From assembly GCA_963841845.1 (NCBI GenBank), contig CAWJEG010000007.1:434001-498000 (forward strand): 64,000 nt of DNA, in the 5' to 3' direction. A program made the position numbers and the translations under genes. Shown in pieces: positions 47,228 through 54,973 of the stretch (position 1 is the first letter of the stretch; each line of letters begins with the position of its first letter). A model generated the notes under the pieces. That model searched no databases. It had not been told where the DNA came from and was given only the letters and a program-made list of their open reading frames with translations. The stretch comes from CAVVGZ01 sp963841845 (lineage in GTDB: Bacteria; Chloroflexota; Anaerolineae; Anaerolineales; Anaerolineaceae).

Positions 47228-47276
47228 AAAGTACTGGTGTATAGACGGGGAAGGTCCGCCAGAACACCAGTACTTT
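47228..47276 (-). promoter_or_regulatory. 13-bp intercistronic hairpin after the HdeD-like gene
   Basis: AAAGTACTGGTGT (47228-47240) pairs perfectly with ACACCAGTACTTT (47264-47276); the 23-nt loop can form a smaller inner stem. It lies 31 nt past the HdeD-like stop and about 45 nt before the helical protein start. There is no clear T-run on the minus strand beyond TTT. Likely a processing or partial-termination signal. Confidence 0.65.
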
Positions 47277-47307
47277 TAGTTAAATGAACGCAGGCGTGCT
47301 GCGGTGT

Positions 47308-47862
47308 TTATGCAGCAGCAGGCTTCTGGCGGAAAGCCTGGAAGATCATGGCGATACCGCCGATGACTGCGAACACGGAAGCAGTCCACAGCATGGACAG
47401 CCCCATACCCGGGGTAGTGTAGTTAACCATCAGGATGATGCCGAAGATAATCCCCAGCACACCCAGGATGCCGGCTCCCCATCCGCCGCCCTTGAAGGCC
47501 ATGACGAGAAGGATGATCCCGTACATCAAACCCCAGATTCCCAGAACCATCACGAAGATTCTCGGCAGGATAACTCCCGCAGCCACCGGGTAGGCGAGGA
47601 TGGAGGATCCAGCCATGAGGCTGATTACGCCAATGAACAGCTTCCAGCCCCACATGGAGTGATCCACAAACATCGATACAAGTGCCATGATGCCTTCAAC
47701 CATCCAGTAGATACCCAGAAGTGCCACCAGGATCATGTAGGTATCAACCCTTTTGTCAGGTGCCCACAGCATAATGCCGCCAAGCACTAATATTACGATG
47801 CCCATGATCAATGTCGACCACCAGGGGCGCTGTTTTGTTTCTGTTTGTATTGCAGTAGTCAT
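47308..47862 (-). CDS. HdeD/DUF308-family membrane protein
   Basis: About 184 residues; I chose ATG 47862 because GAGGAG lies 7 nt upstream, while the longer ORF would start inside that site. Six short hydrophobic segments are spaced as in HdeD (acid-resistance membrane protein of E. coli), with repeated G-I-x-x-L-V-x-G and G-x-Y-W-M-V-E-G motifs. The function in non-enteric bacteria is unknown. It is the first gene of the module with the helical protein and K+ channel. Confidence 0.85.
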   Translation of the reverse strand: MTTAIQTETKQRPWWSTLIMGIVILVLGGIMLWAPDKRVDTYMILVALLGIYWMVEGIMALVSMFVDHSMWGWKLFIGVISLMAGSSILAYPVAAGVILPRIFVMVLGIWGLMYGIILLVMAFKGGGWGAGILGVLGIIFGIILMVNYTTPGMGLSMLWTASVFAVIGGIAMIFQAFRQKPAAA

Positions 47863-48427
47863 TTTAATTCTCCTCATAATATCAAATATGATCTATAAAG
47901 TGTGCTTCAAATGATGCACACCACTCTTATCTGGCGATTTCTTGACGCTACATTCTGACAAATTTTCGAAGTAGGCTGCTGCCTATGGTTTCCCCGTCAT
48001 AGCTGTCGAGCTCGATATTTTCAAATTCCTTCCTTGGCTCGATCCAAAACATCATTATGATCTTCATTATCGGTGTAGAATTGTTGTCTATAAGAACTTT
48101 CGCCAGACACCTGGAAATAATTGGTCCGTGTCATTTTGGACCGGGATAAATGAATTGATATCGTGTCGTGTCGTGTCCAATCTCATTGCTTCCCAATTAG
48201 TTTGGAATTCAATGGCGGGAGAATGGACTGAACCACTATCATTTGTCCTCCTTTCCTCAGGATTAATATCCAATACAACATATTATACTTCAGATATTCT
48301 CATAAGGATATCATTCGTTCAGCTAGGATTATTCCACTTTTCGTATAGGTCAACGATCTCTGTCCTGTCCAGGGTGTAATTCGAGCGCCGTGATCAGGAT
48401 CGGATAAAAGCTAATCCTGCAGAATTC
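47863..48427. other. About 560-nt region, no intact gene
   Basis: It separates the small-ORF end of the two-component operon from the HdeD-like gene on the same strand, so it should contain the hdeD-module promoter. Low-complexity GTGTC units repeat near 48160-48178 (CGTGTCGTGTCGTGTCC). No open frame with coding-like composition was found. Confidence 0.4.
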
Positions 48428-48604
48428 TTACTTTGGCAAGGCTGTATCTCCATCCAGCATTTGCTGACCAGGGCAGCTTGTACCCTCCGGGTAATGATTC
48501 TTTTCCAAATCCTCAAATACGGCATGGATTGCACCCTGTTGAATAATTTTCAGTCTATCCGCTGTGTTTTTGATCTCCGCTGTAATGAGCTGGCTTGAAT
48601 CCTT
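48428..48604 (-). CDS. Small ORF after the histidine kinase gene (about 58 aa), start unclear
   Basis: An open frame on the minus strand, too short for routine ORF calling. It has coding-like composition: S-Q-L-I-T-A-E-I-K-N-T-A-D-R-L-K, then A-V-F-E-D-L-E-K and P-E-G-T-S-C-P-G-Q-Q, ending L-P-K. It starts right after an in-frame TGA in GGGGGTGAAAGGATTC. Removing one A would give a GTG start, V-K-D-S-S-Q-L, so another frameshift may be present; alternatively GGTGAAAGG is a ribosome site for an ATT start. It lies 22 nt past the kinase stop. No family recognised. Confidence 0.45.
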   Translation of the reverse strand, partial: KDSSQLITAEIKNTADRLKIIQQGAIHAVFEDLEKNHYPEGTSCPGQQMLDGDTALPK

Positions 48605-48625
48605 TCACCCCCAAAAAAAAGATAG

Positions 48626-50026
48626 TTAACTGGGGTCAATAACCGGCAGGGTTACAGTAAAGGTGCTGCCCTGACCGGGTTCGCTCACCACCCATATACG
48701 CCCGCCGTGCAGCTCTACCAGGCTGCGCGTAATGGATAATCCTAATCCACTGCCGTCCTTATCCCTGTTCTGCGCTGGTGCCGCCCGGTAAAGCCTTTCA
48801 AAGATATAAGGGATCTCCTCTGCAGGTATTCCAGACCCCGTGTCCCCTATGCTCACCAATGCCTGCTCGCCCTCTCTGGCAAGTTTAATATCCACTTTTC
48901 CCCCTTCATCTGTGTAAATCAATGCATTTGATAGCAGATTCAAGAAAATCTGGGAGATATGCTGCTCGCTTCCCCGTATGGATATCCTTTCTTCAGGGAC
49001 ATTCACGGAGAGTTGAATCCCTTTTTGAACAGCCTTGAGACGGAAACGGTCCACTGAATTAATAAGTATTTCGTTCAACTGGATCGCATCCATATCCATC
49101 TGCAGTTCACCCGATTCTGCCAGGGAGAGCAAACGCAAATTTTCCACCAGTTTGTTCAGATGGAGCACTTCTGTTTTCAGTCTGGCAATATTTTCCGGTG
49201 TTGGGGGAGTTATACCATCCTGCATGCTCTCAAGATCAATTTGTAAAACTGTCAGCGGGGTGCGCAGTTCATGGGCAATATCTGCTGTTGCCCGTTTGCG
49301 CAGCATTTGCTGGTTTTCCAATTGCATCGCCATCAAATTAAATGACTCGGCCATCTCGCCGAGCTCATCATCGGAATTAACCGCGATTCGTTGGGTTAAA
49401 TCTCCTCCAGCGATCCGCCGGGCAGCATTGGCAAGCTGTTTGACCGGCAGGATAATTGCTTTGGTCTGGACCAGGGCGAAGAGTAATACAAACACCCCCG
49501 CAATAGTGGCTGCCAGGATCATCTGGCGGTTTACACCTGTCAGGAAAGCGCTCTGTGCGCTGTTCAGGATACCCAGGGTGGAAGCAGAAATCACGGTCCC
49601 CACCACCTTTTTGGATACGATGATGGGTATCCCCTTATCCCTGTTTCTGTCCAGGTTGCGGATGAAGGATCTTTCACGGTCATTGTGATCCAGAATATTC
49701 CCGTTCGCATCCAGGATGATCAGGCCGTCATTGCGTTCCCGGTCCAGCCAGTTCCTGCGAAACATCTTCATGGAAGGGTTGGTGTTATCCTGTTTCTCAG
49801 CAGAACTTTCCAGTACATCATTCAGCCCGTCCCAGCTGCCGTTTGTCCGGTAATAATCCGCCAGTATTTCGGCTGCCCACTGGGCATTTGTTAATCCTAC
49901 CTGGGTGGTTAGATTGTTGAATCGTTTAACAATAATCCGGTTGGTAACAATAATGAAAACAGCCGTTAATAGAACGATGATTACCAGGTAGCTAAAGACC
50001 AGACGGAGTTTTAGGGAGCTTTTCAT
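48626..50026 (-). CDS. Sensor histidine kinase (BaeS/HAMP type)
   Basis: 466 residues. Two membrane helices (about 9-28 and 171-190) bracket an extracytoplasmic sensor domain. A HAMP linker is followed by the H-box A-D-I-A-H-E-L-R-T-P-L-T (phospho-His about residue 253), N-box L-L-S-N-A-L-I-Y, and G-boxes D-T-G-S-G-I-P and G-S-G-L-G-L-S-I. It phosphorylates the regulator encoded 5 nt upstream. The sensor loop contains charged D-R-N-R-D and N-D-G stretches; the signal is unknown. Confidence 0.94.
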   Translation of the reverse strand: MKSSLKLRLVFSYLVIIVLLTAVFIIVTNRIIVKRFNNLTTQVGLTNAQWAAEILADYYRTNGSWDGLNDVLESSAEKQDNTNPSMKMFRRNWLDRERNDGLIILDANGNILDHNDRERSFIRNLDRNRDKGIPIIVSKKVVGTVISASTLGILNSAQSAFLTGVNRQMILAATIAGVFVLLFALVQTKAIILPVKQLANAARRIAGGDLTQRIAVNSDDELGEMAESFNLMAMQLENQQMLRKRATADIAHELRTPLTVLQIDLESMQDGITPPTPENIARLKTEVLHLNKLVENLRLLSLAESGELQMDMDAIQLNEILINSVDRFRLKAVQKGIQLSVNVPEERISIRGSEQHISQIFLNLLSNALIYTDEGGKVDIKLAREGEQALVSIGDTGSGIPAEEIPYIFERLYRAAPAQNRDKDGSGLGLSITRSLVELHGGRIWVVSEPGQGSTFTVTLPVIDPS

Positions 50027-50031
50027 TCTTA

Positions 50032-50712
50032 CTAATTCAACTCAAAGCGGTAACCTGCACCGAAAGCAGTGATGATGTGGCGCGGGTTGGCAGGATCTTT
50101 TTCTATTTTTTTCCGCAGGTTATGGATGTGAACATCCACGGTGCGTTCAACCCCCTCATAGGCACCCAGGTTGGCCATCTCCAAAAGTTGGCTGCGGGAT
50201 AATACCAGCCTGGGGTGGGTAACCAGGCAGAAGAGCACCTCGTATTCAATCGGGGTCAGTGAAATTACCTCGCCTTCCACAGTACAGGTCCTTGCCCCTG
50301 TGTCAAAAATGACCTCCCCAAATTCATATATGCGCTGTTCAATCCGGGGAATTGATTTCGTTCTCCTTAAAACAGCCCGTGCACGCGCCACCAGTTCCCT
50401 CGGGCTGAATGGTTTGGTGACATAATCATCTGCTCCTAATTCCAGGCCTATCAATTTATCCGTCTCCTCAACGCGGGCTGTCAGCATAATAATGGGTATA
50501 TCCGAATCACGGCGGATATTGCGGCACACATCCCAACCATCCATCCCCGGCAGCATTAAATCCAGAATGACCAGATCCGGGACTTCCTGCTTGAATGCAG
50601 TCAGTCCTGATAGGCCATCATAGGCAGCCGCAACAGAAAATCCGGCCTGTTCAAAGTACTTGCGCATTCCGGAAACTATATTTTTTTCATCATCAATAAT
50701 TAATATTTTCAT
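50032..50712 (-). CDS. OmpR/PhoB-family response regulator
   Basis: 226 residues. The receiver has the acidic pair D-D-E near the start, phospho-acceptor Asp in V-I-L-D-L-M-L-P-G (about residue 52) and Lys in V-T-K-P-F-S-P-R-E. The C-terminal winged helix includes S-L-T-P-I-E-Y-E-V-L and R-T-V-D-V-H-I-H-N-L-R-K-K-I. It is the partner of the following kinase, and a secreted repeat-protein gene lies 73 nt upstream on the same strand. Confidence 0.95.
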   Translation of the reverse strand: MKILIIDDEKNIVSGMRKYFEQAGFSVAAAYDGLSGLTAFKQEVPDLVILDLMLPGMDGWDVCRNIRRDSDIPIIMLTARVEETDKLIGLELGADDYVTKPFSPRELVARARAVLRRTKSIPRIEQRIYEFGEVIFDTGARTCTVEGEVISLTPIEYEVLFCLVTHPRLVLSRSQLLEMANLGAYEGVERTVDVHIHNLRKKIEKDPANPRHIITAFGAGYRFELN

Positions 50713-50785
50713 CTGTGGAAGAAATTATAATCTCCCCCCGCCTGGAGATTGCGGGGGGATTTTCATATGGATAATACTGGTTTTT

Positions 50786-51541
50786 TTATCGATGCCGGCC
50801 CCCGGATCTATGGTGCCCATCAAACATTCGCCTCCCTATCTGGTTGAACCAGGCGCTTTCCGGTCTGTCCTTTATCCAGGTGATGATTTCATCCGCCTCT
50901 TCCTGTGTCAATTTTCCATCCGTGACTGCCTGGTTTATCCGCTCAATCATGGCTTCTTCTTTCTCAGCTTGAAGGTCCTCCATTGTGATGCCCTGGGACT
51001 CGGCAATCTCCGCTATGGTTTTTCCTTCTTCTAATGCAGCCTTCAGGTCATCCACAGTCATATTGAGTTTCACAGCCAGGTTTTCCAGGTGTTTCAACGG
51101 GGTGCGGGCAAACCTGTGCATCATGAACGGCAGATTGCGGGAAAGGTAATGGGCATCGCATTGGATATCTTCACCTTTCAGGTAAGCGGTAAGGCATTCT
51201 TCTATACTGGCCATCCGCTCGTCAGCCTCCGCCTGGGTAAGTTTTCCATCTGCAACCGCCGCCTTCATGCGCTCCTCGATGGGTGCCATTAATTCTGTCA
51301 CCAGTTCTTCCAGGCTGACACCTTTTCCCTCTGCAACTTCTTGGATAGTCTTACCCGCTTCAAGCTCAGCCTTTAGATCAGCAGCTTCCATGTTCAGAAT
51401 TTCAGCCGCCTCGTTCAGGACCGGATTTCTTTTTCCCCATTCCCATACAGGCGGATCATCATCCTGTGCAAATACTGCCACAGAAATTCCGAACACCATT
51501 AAAAGACCCAACAGGCCTGCAATTGTGATTTTCTTTATCAT
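50786..51541 (-). CDS. Secreted protein with two DUF2680-like repeats
   Basis: 251 residues with a signal peptide (hydrophobic about 8-24, A-Q-D-D after it). Two similar units follow, about residues 47-115 and 147-215. Each reads L-N-M-x-x-x-D-L-K-A-x-L-E-x-G-K-T-I-x-E-[VI]-A and ends with D-G-K-L-T-Q-x-E-A-D-E, the DUF2680 (YckD-like) pattern. The C-terminus is His/Arg/Gly-rich (H-H-R-S-G-G-R-H-R), possibly metal-binding. It leads a two-component operon, so it may feed back on the sensor like CpxP or Spy; that is a proposal only. Confidence 0.75.
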   Translation of the reverse strand: MIKKITIAGLLGLLMVFGISVAVFAQDDDPPVWEWGKRNPVLNEAAEILNMEAADLKAELEAGKTIQEVAEGKGVSLEELVTELMAPIEERMKAAVADGKLTQAEADERMASIEECLTAYLKGEDIQCDAHYLSRNLPFMMHRFARTPLKHLENLAVKLNMTVDDLKAALEEGKTIAEIAESQGITMEDLQAEKEEAMIERINQAVTDGKLTQEEADEIITWIKDRPESAWFNQIGRRMFDGHHRSGGRHR

Positions 51542-51774
51542 TTATTACTCCTTTATAATTAACGCTGAAATTTGTGTTTACAAAATCATGATAGCAAAGA
51601 CTTATTCAGAAGTTATTAAGAAAGGATTGGTATTATATGGGGAAAATGAATCATGGGATTTCATTTCAGCCCATATTTTGTTATAGGACAGGAAAATTCA
51701 AACCCGCTGGTCGCAATCTTAGGTACCCTGATGAAGGCTGTCCGGTCTCTATTGATTCTGGCACTTAAATTTTT

Positions 51775-52689
51775 TTACTCTTTTATGACACCTAACCAAA
51801 GAAGAAATCCTTCTTTATTAACAGGCATACCCGCATTCATATTCATCACTTTGGCTGATTCTGGAGCAATTATCTCTTGTAAAATATTGCCAAAATAATC
51901 CCGGACTACTCCCAGGCGCTGCCCCATAATGACATCCTCACATATATTTACTTCCGGGAAGAAAATCCCGGCTTCATCTGCAGTCAACCAAAATCGGTCA
52001 CCAATCTCCTTTGGTTTGGGTTTTTCTTCAGGTTTTCCCTCTAAGAAACCAAATTCTTTTAAGACGTTTATCAGACCATTAAACATGACCCCATTTTCAC
52101 CACGGCTCCCTCTTTCACCCACTTCCGGAGTAATCTCTGGGATTCCCAATTTATCCGCCATGCTCTTTCTCGGCCATAGCCACCATGCCGGTCTCTGGCC
52201 ATCCTCCTGCAATGGCGGCTCTCCACGGTATTGGGAGAAACTCACATAAGGTGTTCCAAAAACATCAGCCATCTGGCGGGCTTTTGCATCTAATACCTCA
52301 TCACCCAGCAGGCGACAGATCACATAGGGGCACATCGCCTCCGTCAATTCTCCACCATGGCAATTTATCAGCAGGTCACTTCCGAGTGCAAGTTCTTCCA
52401 TCATGTCATTAATTTCTGGTGAGCTTGGTGCAAATTGGAGCCAATTTTTCAATGACGTTTCATTGGTTGCCAGGCTGATAATGATTCTTCCGCACACATC
52501 CCCGGGATCAAGGGTCCGGTAGAGTTTCTGAACTGCTTCTATACCGTCGTATTCAGTACCATGCTGTCCGCCATATATGGTTATCTGTTTGCCTGGCGTA
52601 GTACCTGTAATGACCCCAACTGGAATGCGATGCTCTATGCCGGCAGCATCAATTCTTCTGGCATAATAATTCTCCTTACCATCAGTCAT
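51775..52689 (-). CDS. Succinylglutamate desuccinylase/aspartoacylase-family protein
   Basis: About 304 residues from ATG 52689, which has GGAG six nt upstream; an earlier ATG at 52701 is possible. The fold is that of zinc carboxypeptidase-like AstE/AspA enzymes. Ligands are H and E in G-G-Q-H-G-T-E-Y-D-G (about residue 36) and a later His in I-N-C-H-G-G-E. E-I-T-P-E-V-G-E supplies the likely catalytic Glu. A C-terminal beta domain is present. It overlaps the leaderless LivJ-like gene, so the two probably act together on an N-acylated or amide substrate. Confidence 0.83.
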   Translation of the reverse strand: MTDGKENYYARRIDAAGIEHRIPVGVITGTTPGKQITIYGGQHGTEYDGIEAVQKLYRTLDPGDVCGRIIISLATNETSLKNWLQFAPSSPEINDMMEELALGSDLLINCHGGELTEAMCPYVICRLLGDEVLDAKARQMADVFGTPYVSFSQYRGEPPLQEDGQRPAWWLWPRKSMADKLGIPEITPEVGERGSRGENGVMFNGLINVLKEFGFLEGKPEEKPKPKEIGDRFWLTADEAGIFFPEVNICEDVIMGQRLGVVRDYFGNILQEIIAPESAKVMNMNAGMPVNKEGFLLWLGVIKE

Positions 52690-53794
52690 TTTTTTCTCCA
52701 TCCTGCTCTGGAATCAATTCTCGGACTGGACCAATGTAATTGCGCATTCCCTCTTTACATTGATAGAGGCCTATTTCTGCATTGAGTATGTCACCTTTTT
52801 CATCAAATCGGATTTCTCCAATGGCTCCTTGGTATACATCCCTATTTTGAAAATAATTTAATACATCTTCCCGGTCAATTGTTGCAGCCCGGCGGATTGC
52901 TTCAATCATCATATTCGTCACATCATACGCCTCTGCCGCAGATTGAGGGGCGGCCAGCATCATCGGGTAATTGATGGCAAATTCATGATAGAAATCTCGG
53001 GCACTTGCTTTAATCCGCATATCAATTGCGGCCAGGGTATGATATGGAGATACGGTATCGAGGGATGGAACTTCAAGGAATGCATATGGCTTGAGCGCGT
53101 CACTTCCCAAGAAAACAGCATCGATTCCCTTTTCACGTAATTGATGGGCGATGATATGCGCTTTATTCCAATATACGGCAAAGTAAACCACATCCGGTTT
53201 CGCATCAATAGTGGCTTTCACTAAATCCCCGAAATCCAGGCTGGTCTCCTTCTTTCCAAAGAAAGAGACGAATACGGGTTTGCATCCCATCCTCACCGCT
53301 TCAGCCGAAAAAATTTCTGCAATAGGTTTACCCCAGGCAGTGTTATCGCTTAGCACTGCGATACGTTTGGCATTTAAGTATTTGACAGCCACCTTGGCGA
53401 GTTGTCGCCCCTGCACCTCATCATTGGCAACTACTCTGAAAAAATTCTGATAACCTCGGCTTGTAAGCAGCGGGCTGGATGCCTCTGGCGAAATCTGGAC
53501 CATACCGGCATCATGGTAAATATCCAGGGTTGAGACTGCCATGGCGCTGTTAAGCGGTCCAAGCATACCAACTGCCTGAGGGTCATTAACAAATTTCTGG
53601 GCAGCATTTCTGGCAGTTTCATGATCCCGCATATCAACGACAGGAACAAGGTCAATTATGTAAGGGAAATCTTCCCTGCTATTCGCTGTTTTAACCGCCA
53701 TTTCTGCCGCGCAGAATCCGGTAACTTCGTGCACATTTGGATCTGGTAGTTGAAAACCAATTTTCACCACCGGTTTGTTTGCCAGGGTTATCAT
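52682..53794 (-). CDS. LivJ-like periplasmic-binding-fold protein without signal peptide
   Basis: 370 residues of the leucine/amide-binding type-1 PBP fold. Its first residues, M-I-T-L-A-N-K-P-V-V-K-I-G-F, enter the fold directly. GAGAGGAA lies close before this ATG, so there is no hidden signal peptide. Landmarks are V-G-M-L-G-P-L-N-S, Q-I-S-P-E-A-S-S-P-L-L-T and A-E-A-Y-D-V-T-N-M-M. No Liv permease or ATPase gene is near. It is probably a cytosolic sensor or binding protein, as AmiC is, and overlaps the AstE-like gene. Confidence 0.82.
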   Translation of the reverse strand: MITLANKPVVKIGFQLPDPNVHEVTGFCAAEMAVKTANSREDFPYIIDLVPVVDMRDHETARNAAQKFVNDPQAVGMLGPLNSAMAVSTLDIYHDAGMVQISPEASSPLLTSRGYQNFFRVVANDEVQGRQLAKVAVKYLNAKRIAVLSDNTAWGKPIAEIFSAEAVRMGCKPVFVSFFGKKETSLDFGDLVKATIDAKPDVVYFAVYWNKAHIIAHQLREKGIDAVFLGSDALKPYAFLEVPSLDTVSPYHTLAAIDMRIKASARDFYHEFAINYPMMLAAPQSAAEAYDVTNMMIEAIRRAATIDREDVLNYFQNRDVYQGAIGEIRFDEKGDILNAEIGLYQCKEGMRNYIGPVRELIPEQDGEKND

Positions 53795-54459
53795 AATAAA
53801 TTCCTCTCAGTATTCATTGGATTATTAAACGGACAAAGGTATGACTATAATGCGATGAATCAATTTGATCTGTTATCGTCCCACATTTACCTGGAATTTT
53901 ATCAATATGGGATGAAGAGCATCATAAATAATATCATCTGCAATAAGGATCGAAAAAAGAGGTTTTTAGCCTGCCCGAATGGCATAACATTATTACCCCC
54001 CTTCAGTATACCAATTAAAAAACCCATCGACCTCTGGCTGAACAAGGAATCTTCATCGGTGGGTTTAATTCTATCATTTGCCCTTCCAGCCTTCGTCAGC
54101 TATCAGGATGTTATTACACGCTCCAGGCTCCAGCTATAAATCCGCCGCTTCCATTTCCAGAATTTCAGCCTCTTAATTAAGGATTGGATTCCTTATTGCC
54201 AATTATCAATCGAGCACTTCTTCATCTTGTACAAATACCGCCGTGGTCTAGCACAAAATCAAGAGCTGCCCAACCAGGCAGGCATGTGTAAATCTTTCTT
54301 ATCACCTTTCAAATTAAGGTTGAAGTACTTCTAAAACAGATTAGAACCGACAATTGTTTAGATGTTGGTTGGAAAGGATTGGTGGATTTTTATACAAATG
54401 TTGCGGAAATGTTTTTTATGAGACTCTGGTGATTAATAGTTACAACAGTCTTGAAAACT
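53795..54459. other. 665-nt AT-rich region with a minus-strand terminator
   Basis: No gene supported; a 129-codon plus-strand frame at 53750-54139 has poor composition and runs into the LivJ-like gene start. It contains the hairpin at 54017-54066 that can end transcripts from the rpiB-like operon. The rest may hold the LivJ-like gene promoter and debris from the deletion that truncated the neighbouring sugar ATPase. Confidence 0.45.
54017..54066 (-). terminator. Intrinsic terminator downstream of the RpiB-like gene
   Basis: Read on the minus strand, AAACCCACCG pairs with CGATGGGTTT (one G:U-type pair), followed by TTTTTAATT. It is about 390 nt past the rpiB-like stop, so it would end a long untranslated tail. 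Confidence 0.6.
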
Positions 54460-54903
54460 TCAGGGTGTTGTGTTTTCATAAGCAGTAATTCGATTGACTT
54501 TTTCAGCAGAAGGACTGTTTTCATCAAATTCTGCTTTTAACCAAATCTCAATCAGGTTTAATGCCAGATTTTTACCCAGTGTAAGTGCACCTAAACATGC
54601 AATATTAGTATTGTTGCTTTTTATCGCTCGTTCTGCGGAATAGGAATCTGAAAGTAAAGCTGCATATGCGCCCTTAACTTTATTTGCAGCAATGGACATG
54701 CCGATCCCGGTCCCGCAAATTAAAATTCCCCGCTCGTATAGATTGGTCGCAACACTTGTGGCCAATGCAATGGCGGTATTCGCATAGATAGGGTCTTCAC
54801 TCCCAAAATCTGTCACTTCATAACCTTTGCTTTTTAAGGAATCTATAACGAAAAATTTTAATTCCATTGCATTCGGATCACAACCAATCGCTACCCTATA
54901 CAT
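54460..54903 (-). CDS. RpiB/LacAB-family sugar-phosphate isomerase, non-canonical active site
   Basis: 147 residues, fold and length as RpiB. The catalytic Cys loop I-L-I-C-G-T-G-I-G-M-S is present (about residue 63). However, the N-terminal G-C-D-H-x-G motif reads G-C-D-P-N-A, and the later His residues near S-N-N-T-N are absent too. A substrate other than ribose-5-phosphate is likely. It lies about 70 nt downstream of the truncated sugar-ABC ATPase gene on the same strand. Confidence 0.8.
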   Translation of the reverse strand: MYRVAIGCDPNAMELKFFVIDSLKSKGYEVTDFGSEDPIYANTAIALATSVATNLYERGILICGTGIGMSIAANKVKGAYAALLSDSYSAERAIKSNNTNIACLGALTLGKNLALNLIEIWLKAEFDENSPSAEKVNRITAYENTTP

Positions 54904-54973
54904 AATCGGTGCCCCTTTCCTTTACTAATCCCAAAGCATTCGAATATTATTTATCATAATTTCTATCCACCAC

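Noticed and set aside
47284..47790. 168-codon plus-strand frame opposite the HdeD-like gene
   Set aside because: His/Asp/Gln-rich low-complexity composition is an antisense artefact of a membrane protein gene.
48160..48178. Significant direct repeat (GTGTC units)
   Set aside because: Only three short units in a gene-less stretch; chance or slippage explains it.
53750..54139. 129-codon plus-strand frame next to the LivJ-like gene
   Set aside because: It overlaps the start of a clearly real gene, has poor composition and contains the terminator of the opposite strand.
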